Of a stretch of 64,000 nucleotides of DNA, positions 59,431 through 64,000 are shown piece after piece. The stretch covers positions 1 through 64,000 of the forward strand of contig OW569383.1 in assembly GCA_937625935.1 (NCBI GenBank), given 5' to 3'. This DNA comes from Tetramitus jugosus. Taxonomy: Eukaryota > Heterolobosea > Eutetramitea > Acrasida > Vahlkampfiidae. The first letter of the stretch is position 1, and the number at the start of each line of letters is the position of its first letter. The notes beneath the pieces were generated by a model. That model was given only the letters and a program-made list of their open reading frames with translations, ran no database searches and had not been told where the DNA came from. The position numbers were made by a program, and so were the translations under genes.

Positions 59431-60765
59431 TTATTCGACCTTGGTCTTTCTTAGCTTATTCCCAGCATACATACAACTACAGCAACAGTATAGACATTGA
59501 TAGGACACAATGAGGCCAATCAAAAGAGCTAGAATGATAACAAGTTGACTGTTTTGAATCAGTACGCATGAGGCCGTGACACAAGAGTGCGTCTCAATGT
59601 GATCAATCAATGGCACATGATACTCAATCAATTCTCGAGTATTGGAATAGCTGTGTTGCGGAGCATGATACACGTTCCTGTCCTTGAACAATTGAACTGC
59701 CAAGTCTGTCCTATCTGTGATAATCGCATCAGCCCCAATAGAGAGCAAATGGTCCATCAATGCTCTTGTGTTTACTACCCAATAATGTACCTCAGAGTGC
59801 TGCTCATGAGCATAATCTACAATATCTTTGGTATCTAATGGGACACCACCTGAATTGTATGGTATCTGCAATGATGAATACTTTAAATTCTTGGATGATT
59901 TCTCAACAAATAGAGTACGGTCAATCCACTTGTTCTTCAAAGTGAGTGAGTTAATGGATGATCGAATCTTGCTCTTGATCACAAACTTTGTCGCCTCTCC
60001 TTCACATGCTGCCGTAGGAATATTGTACTGTTCTGTTTTTGATCGAAAGTCATTCAATACGGAACAGAATCGAGAGATGACTGAGACATAATTGCGAATT
60101 CGATTCAATCCATAACGAGAAAGCTCCTCAATCAATTTGTCCACAGCCATAAAATCTTCGTCCTTAATCTCAATGTTCATACTGACCAAATGAATCGAGC
60201 CAGCTTGTGCATGATTGTCACCATGTGGCTCAGGTTCACCCCAAAATTCTCTCAAAAATTGTCTCAAGGTTGGAATTTGAATGCCTTTGCCTCTATAATG
60301 AAAAACTTGTTCAGCCTCTCCATCTACAGAGTAACGATACGCAGCATCCAATTCCTGAAGTTTTTGTAATGTGAAGGAGCGGACTAATCCAACCGCATTT
60401 GTCGTTCTCTCTACTTCATCATCATGATACACGACCAAGTGATGATCACTAGTCAATCTCACATCAAACTCCAAGACGTGTCCTCCGATTTGAAGAGCAG
60501 CATGCATGGTTTCTAGAGTGTTCTCTGGTCTCAAGCAACGAGATCCTCTGTGGGAGAGAATCAATGGTCGTTTGAGATGAGGAAAAGGAATATCAGCAGC
60601 AGAGATGCCCAAAGTGCCCACAATCGCAATGAACGCGAGGATCAGAAAAAAACAAGATAACTGGTGCATTTGATTTTTGTTTTGGGAGATGAAGTCATCG
60701 ATCACTTTGGCGGACCACCCATTCAACTGGTTCAGAGACCCTATTACACGAGTAATCTTACCCAT
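59431..60765 (-). CDS. Glycerophosphodiester phosphodiesterase, membrane anchored
   Basis: 444 aa. Catalytic features: LSHRGSR (His at about 72), PENTLETM, LEFDVRLTSD and VVYHDD, the metal- and substrate-binding residues of the GDPD barrel. NIEIKDED and ADAIITDRTDLAV complete it. One hydrophobic helix at about 36-56 and a second near the C-terminus (about 405-425, VIILALLIGLIVSYQ), followed by a Cys-rich YCCCSCMYAG patch, could be palmitoylated. It hydrolyses glycerophosphodiesters to glycerol-3-phosphate and an alcohol. The start at 60765 is the first Met. Confidence 0.9.
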   Translation of the reverse strand: MGKITRVIGSLNQLNGWSAKVIDDFISQNKNQMHQLSCFFLILAFIAIVGTLGISAADIPFPHLKRPLILSHRGSRCLRPENTLETMHAALQIGGHVLEFDVRLTSDHHLVVYHDDEVERTTNAVGLVRSFTLQKLQELDAAYRYSVDGEAEQVFHYRGKGIQIPTLRQFLREFWGEPEPHGDNHAQAGSIHLVSMNIEIKDEDFMAVDKLIEELSRYGLNRIRNYVSVISRFCSVLNDFRSKTEQYNIPTAACEGEATKFVIKSKIRSSINSLTLKNKWIDRTLFVEKSSKNLKYSSLQIPYNSGGVPLDTKDIVDYAHEQHSEVHYWVVNTRALMDHLLSIGADAIITDRTDLAVQLFKDRNVYHAPQHSYSNTRELIEYHVPLIDHIETHSCVTASCVLIQNSQLVIILALLIGLIVSYQCLYCCCSCMYAGNKLRKTKVE

Positions 60766-61295
60766 CCAAATGGTAGCTGCTTCAAGAAAGAAATGAGCAC
60801 AGAATAATTCATACTCCTCATCTAAATCAGTCTCAACCCCCTTCTTCTAATCGTATCTTCAGTTTTCTATCCGATCCAAGAACAAGGTCCATGTTGCATT
60901 CACGAGCATCCTTAGGACCGATACATCATATCTACGCACAATCTCCCCCTTATTAACACTTAACCACACACTGCTTGGTACGTTGCCACAAATACTTGAC
61001 CATCATCACCTACTACTTCCATTAAGCCACTTAATGAACGCTCCGTAGCGCCAATAGTAAAAAATAAATGGAATGCTGTTTTTTGTTTTGAGTGAATAGA
61101 CGCCATCGATCTTGGATGAGCAGAGGTGCTTCTATCTCATCTGCATCATCATCCTCTTCCTCGTTTATGTCATATTGACGGTTCATAGATACTCGAGCTA
61201 TGGGGATTTGTGCAGGGTGATGTGCTATGAGTTACCAAAAGAGGCAGAAAGCACAAGTACACTCGACCGATTCCTTCTGTTTTTAATTCAACTGT
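60766..61295. other. Intergenic gap before the repeat cluster
   Basis: The plus frame starting 61112 encodes a hydrophobic start (FYLICIIILFLVYVILTV) but runs straight into the repeat element and is not supported as a gene. A direct repeat of about 45 bp lies at 61056-61101 and recurs at 61862-61906. Confidence 0.4.
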
Positions 61296-61410
61296 CTGAG
61301 AAATTTATTCAAATAGTTATTCATAGGGGGTCTCTTGATACCAATTCTAGTAGTAGAATTAATGTAACGTTCGAATTTACAGGAAAATGTGTTATTCAAA
61401 TTTATTCAAA
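61296..61410. mobile_element. Left part of an interrupted MITE-like element
   Basis: Matches the interior of the 5771-5965 element from TCTGAGAAATTTATTCAA onward, including AATTAATGTAACGTTCG. Its left terminus is missing. It is split after TTTATTCAAA by the complete element at 61411. Confidence 0.8.
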
Positions 61411-61618
61411 GGGAGCGTCCAGATATTATTTCTTACGGCCCCCCTAGGGAGGGGGTCTGAGAAATTTATTCAAATATTTATTCATAGGGGGTCTGTTGAT
61501 CTCAATCCTAGTAGGAGAATTAGACTAACGGTTGAATTAACAGGAAAATGTGTTATTCAAATTTATTCAAAACAGGCAGGGAGGGGGTCAGAGGTGAATA
61601 TAATATCTGGACGCTCCC
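61411..61618. mobile_element. Complete 208-bp MITE-like element, nested
   Basis: Perfect 19-bp terminal inverted repeats (61411-61429 and 61600-61618), identical to those of the element at 5771. It is flanked by AAA on both sides (61408-61410, 61619-61621). Removing it and one AAA restores the uninterrupted sequence seen in the other copies. Confidence 0.9.
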
Positions 61619-61668
61619 AAAACAGGCAGGGAGGGAATCAGAGGTGAATATAATATCTGGACACTCCC
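61619..61668. mobile_element. Right part of the interrupted MITE-like element
   Basis: Continues the split copy (AAAACAGGCAGGGAGGG onward) to a right end with a single change (ACACTCCC for ACGCTCCC). Confidence 0.8.
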
Positions 61669-61719
61669 TTTGAGAAATATGGACTCGATTTGGTCATGGT
61701 CTAGTCATCTACTCAGAAA

Positions 61720-61863
61720 ATGTTAGACACGACTATTTCAGTGACAAAGAGGAAGCTCCAAAGAACTAACGATGAACGATTGTATAATCAAGCCATCTCA
61801 TGTGATCGGGTGAAATACGATGACTTTTACGGGATGTTGAATTTGTTTTTCGAACAAGTTTAG
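61720..61863 (+). other. Short open frame of uncertain status
   Basis: 47 codons; KRKLQRTNDERLYNQAI reads like coding sequence, but there is no family and no partner exon. Possibly transposon debris. Confidence 0.25.
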
Positions 61864-62316
61864 TAAAAAAATAAAGGGAATATTGTTTTTTGTTTTTAGT
61901 GAATGAATTCGAAGTTTTTCTTTTTATTCAAGTTCGGATGAAACAGATGATAAATCGGTGATAAAAAAATCTACCTCTCCATACAGATGGAAATTGGCTT
62001 CTCTTCCTCTTTTTTCGGCATCACACTGTACTTAAATGCCTCAAAATATCTTTTAAAACCTCGGCAGACTCATTGTTTAGGGAAAGTCGGGTGAAGGATG
62101 TCATGTCCCAAATTAAGAAAGCAATGGAGGAAAAACTCGGAAGATATTGTTGGTTAGGCTCAATTTTTGACACTCCCGTGGAAATCTTCCGTTTTTGGTA
62201 CCTTTTCGCGCCAAAAGACGGAGTATTGACAATTTTGAATGAAAAACAGGTTTATTGATAAGTATTTACAGTTGGTGCACTCAGTCCCTTCTTCTTGGCC
62301 AGTGTCTAGAAATGCT
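61864..62316. other. Gap, nothing recognised
   Basis: Starts with the second copy of the 45-bp direct repeat (61862-61906). A 61-codon plus frame at 62073-62258 has no recognised features. Confidence 0.4.
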
Positions 62317-62718
62317 TTAAAATACAGTTCTGCTGATGTCATCCTCTTCATCAGAACCACCTTCGAACGAAGAGAGAGATTCATCCAATGACACTATTCT
62401 TTGCTTCTTCTTTACTGATGAATCTTCCGTATGTTCATCTTCTCTGCATCGTTTTGTCGAATCTGCTTGCTTTGTCGGTGTACTTTCGTGACTTTGTAGA
62501 AGCAAGCATTCCTTTTCCACTTGCTTAAGCTCATCGAATACTTGGGTGAAATAGAGTTTTTTGAACTCTTCCACCGGAACCTTTTTGTTGGCAACGTTAC
62601 CGAGATTTATTTCGGGTTTATTGGTTTTCACCCTCATGCTTTCCTTCAGTTTGACGCCAAGCTTGTTCGCGCCAAAAATTTCTCGAAACACGTTGAAAAA
62701 AAGAAAGGATTGGGACAA
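62317..62718 (-). CDS. Small acidic, lysine-rich hypothetical ORF
   Basis: 133 codons. The C-terminal half, with SVKKKQRIV (a possible nuclear-localisation patch) followed by the acidic FEGGSDEEDD, has the composition of a real protein. It overlaps the transposase relic on the other strand by about 80 bp. It could be a transposon accessory gene or a truncated host gene. Weakly supported. Confidence 0.3.
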   Translation of the reverse strand: MSQSFLFFNVFREIFGANKLGVKLKESMRVKTNKPEINLGNVANKKVPVEEFKKLYFTQVFDELKQVEKECLLLQSHESTPTKQADSTKRCREDEHTEDSSVKKKQRIVSLDESLSSFEGGSDEEDDISRTVF

Positions 62719-63032
62719 CGTGGAAAAGCTATAGTCATTGAGAGATGGACGGATCTGCGTGAGTCATATTCGATGACCTTAATGACCACACCCAACAATG
62801 AAATGAGCATTGTTGCAGAGATACGTGAAGGGTCAAACACACAATACGATTATGCGCTGTTAATTGCTGATTGTATCAGAGGAGGGTATTTGTGTCGAGG
62901 GGACGTAATTTTGGTATTGGATAATGCCTCAGTTCACGTTGGTCATGATACATTCTCGACAATCGTGGAGACATTGTCAATTAGGCATCACACTGGTGCT
63001 ATTGCCCATGTACTCGCCTGAATTGAATCCAG
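62640..63032 (+). pseudogene. DDE-type (DDE_3 / IS630-Tc1-like) transposase remnant
   Basis: GQRGKAIVIERW, then VILVLDNASVH with the second catalytic Asp, then (after a frame change near 63000) LLLPMYSPELNPAE and a stop. LDNAxxH followed by a YSPxLNPxE block is the signature of DDE_3 endonucleases. FDAK near 62650 may be the first Asp. The N-terminal DNA-binding part and the C-terminus are missing. Confidence 0.7.
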
Positions 63033-63201
63033 CAGAGTAACATGATCAATATTTTGTCCAAGCTCACACATCAGAGACTACTCTCGTTTTATCGTAGATG
63101 CATCTTTCACCCAAAAGTGGAATAAATTTTTTTTTGGCGCCAACCAAAATCAGAAAGAATTTTGTGTGAGCGCAAAAACTTGAGTCTAACCAACAATAGA
63201 T

Positions 63202-63921
63202 ATGCGATCCGAACCAAGCCCCAAATTCTACTCTAAGAACACCACCCGAAACGAGAAGAAAGGAAATAGAGTTGGAATAAAGAAGAGGTCGGCAATTACA
63301 GCCAATATCGGCGACGACTTATCTGGGGATGAGGAAGAAGCGGATCATTTGTCATCCACAACTGATCAACTGCACTAAGACCGACAGAAGATTTTAGGGT
63401 TTATCGGAATACGAAACGAAGCGATCGCCGAGAAACGAGCAGAGAAATCTCAACTGACGAAAATTAGGCGCCAAGAAGAGGTGAGAGACTTCAAAGAAGC
63501 CAATCAGAGAGTTCAAACGGTTTAGTACTGTTAATTGTCTGGAACGATCCGAGTTCAATACATTTGTAAGAGGTACATTGGAGTATTCGTTTGGAAAACA
63601 GAACCCTCGAAATATTGTTCAGAACTCTATCCGTGCCATCATGTCTCTGAAGAAGTTTACGGATGTATTTGGAGATGAAGCAACAAGAACTATTGCGATG
63701 TACCGGGTATTGGTGATACGACTTACCCTTCTTGACAATCTTCACATCTTGTTTGACATGGGAATGGGCGCCCCACTCGTAATAAATAATTGGACACTTA
63801 CATGGTGTGTACAGGCATCTGTTGTCTCAATTGGAGTTGGACACTCTCTACATTTAACTTGCTTGGAGTACTCGGCAAGGCTTCCTTTCGCATGTTCTCT
63901 GCAAAAGTGGTGACATGCTCC
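63202..63921 (+). pseudogene. Broken ORF, unknown product
   Basis: A frame from ATG 63202 runs 58 codons to TAA at 63376, then stays open in the same frame for 48 more codons (EKRAEKSQLTKIRRQEEV) to TAG at 63523. It continues in another frame (ERSEFNTFVRGTLEYSFGKQ) to about 63750. This pattern suggests one former gene with a nonsense change and a frameshift. The first part is basic with an acidic SGDEEEAD cluster. No family recognised; given its neighbours it may be transposon-related. Confidence 0.35.
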
Positions 63922-64000
63922 ATCGTTTCTCTTAACTTACTTTCTCTCCAGCAAACATCACAAGAACGAGAGTTGTTTGCGATTGAAATTTGACCTGTTT

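Overview
The window is the left end of a chromosome from a single-celled eukaryote. It opens on about 115 uninterrupted copies of a CCCAAA telomere repeat (G-strand TTTGGG). Genes are dense, intergenic gaps are often under 200 bp, and introns are few, short (mostly 60-120 bp) and GT-AG. TAA, TAG and TGA all serve as stops. The mix of TKL kinases, RCC1, Cache-cyclase, Kelch-BTB and N/Q-rich proteins fits a Naegleria-like heterolobosean amoeba best. That assignment is inferred from gene style and composition, not from a marker gene.

Layout: 1-689 is telomere. 690-2511 holds two diverged subtelomeric repeat units about 844 bp apart, each closed on its inner side by a short interstitial telomere tract. 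The inner tract (2512-2529) runs straight into a frameshifted TNP2-type transposase remnant (about 2530-4016), as if a broken chromosome had been healed there. From 4 to 18 kb is an accessory zone. It holds a 195-bp inverted-repeat element, an intron-rich ankyrin relic, a Kelch-BTB-BTB gene, a decayed ankyrin gene, an atypical kinase joined to a possible nuclease domain, a BAR protein and a permuted-papain-like protein. At 18.2 kb lies an NTPase plus nuclease protein resembling Crinkler-type (CR) effectors.

From 20 to 60.8 kb the window is ordinary gene-dense chromosome. Signalling genes include an RCC1-EGF-transmembrane receptor kinase, a degenerate Cache/HAMP cyclase, a kinase fused to a beta-helix, an LRR-phosphatase-PTH2 fusion, a Rho GTPase and a C2 protein. 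Metabolic and lipid genes include a class 3 lipase, acetoacetyl-CoA synthetase, D-serine dehydratase, a glycerophosphodiester phosphodiesterase and a TULIP-like protein. The rest include an MRP-type ABC transporter, a prohibitin-like protein, RAD17, a ubiquitin-conjugating enzyme and a PAS-like N/Q-rich protein.

From 60.8 to 64 kb transposon debris returns. One inverted-repeat element sits inside another with a readable 3-bp target duplication, next to a decayed DDE-type transposase and further broken reading frames.

Seven introns were placed by joining frames across GT-AG sites so that conserved domains are restored; an eighth (PAS gene) is tentative. In several genes the longest ORF alone gives the wrong protein. 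The UBC gene has an 84-nt intron that is open in frame and would be read as coding.
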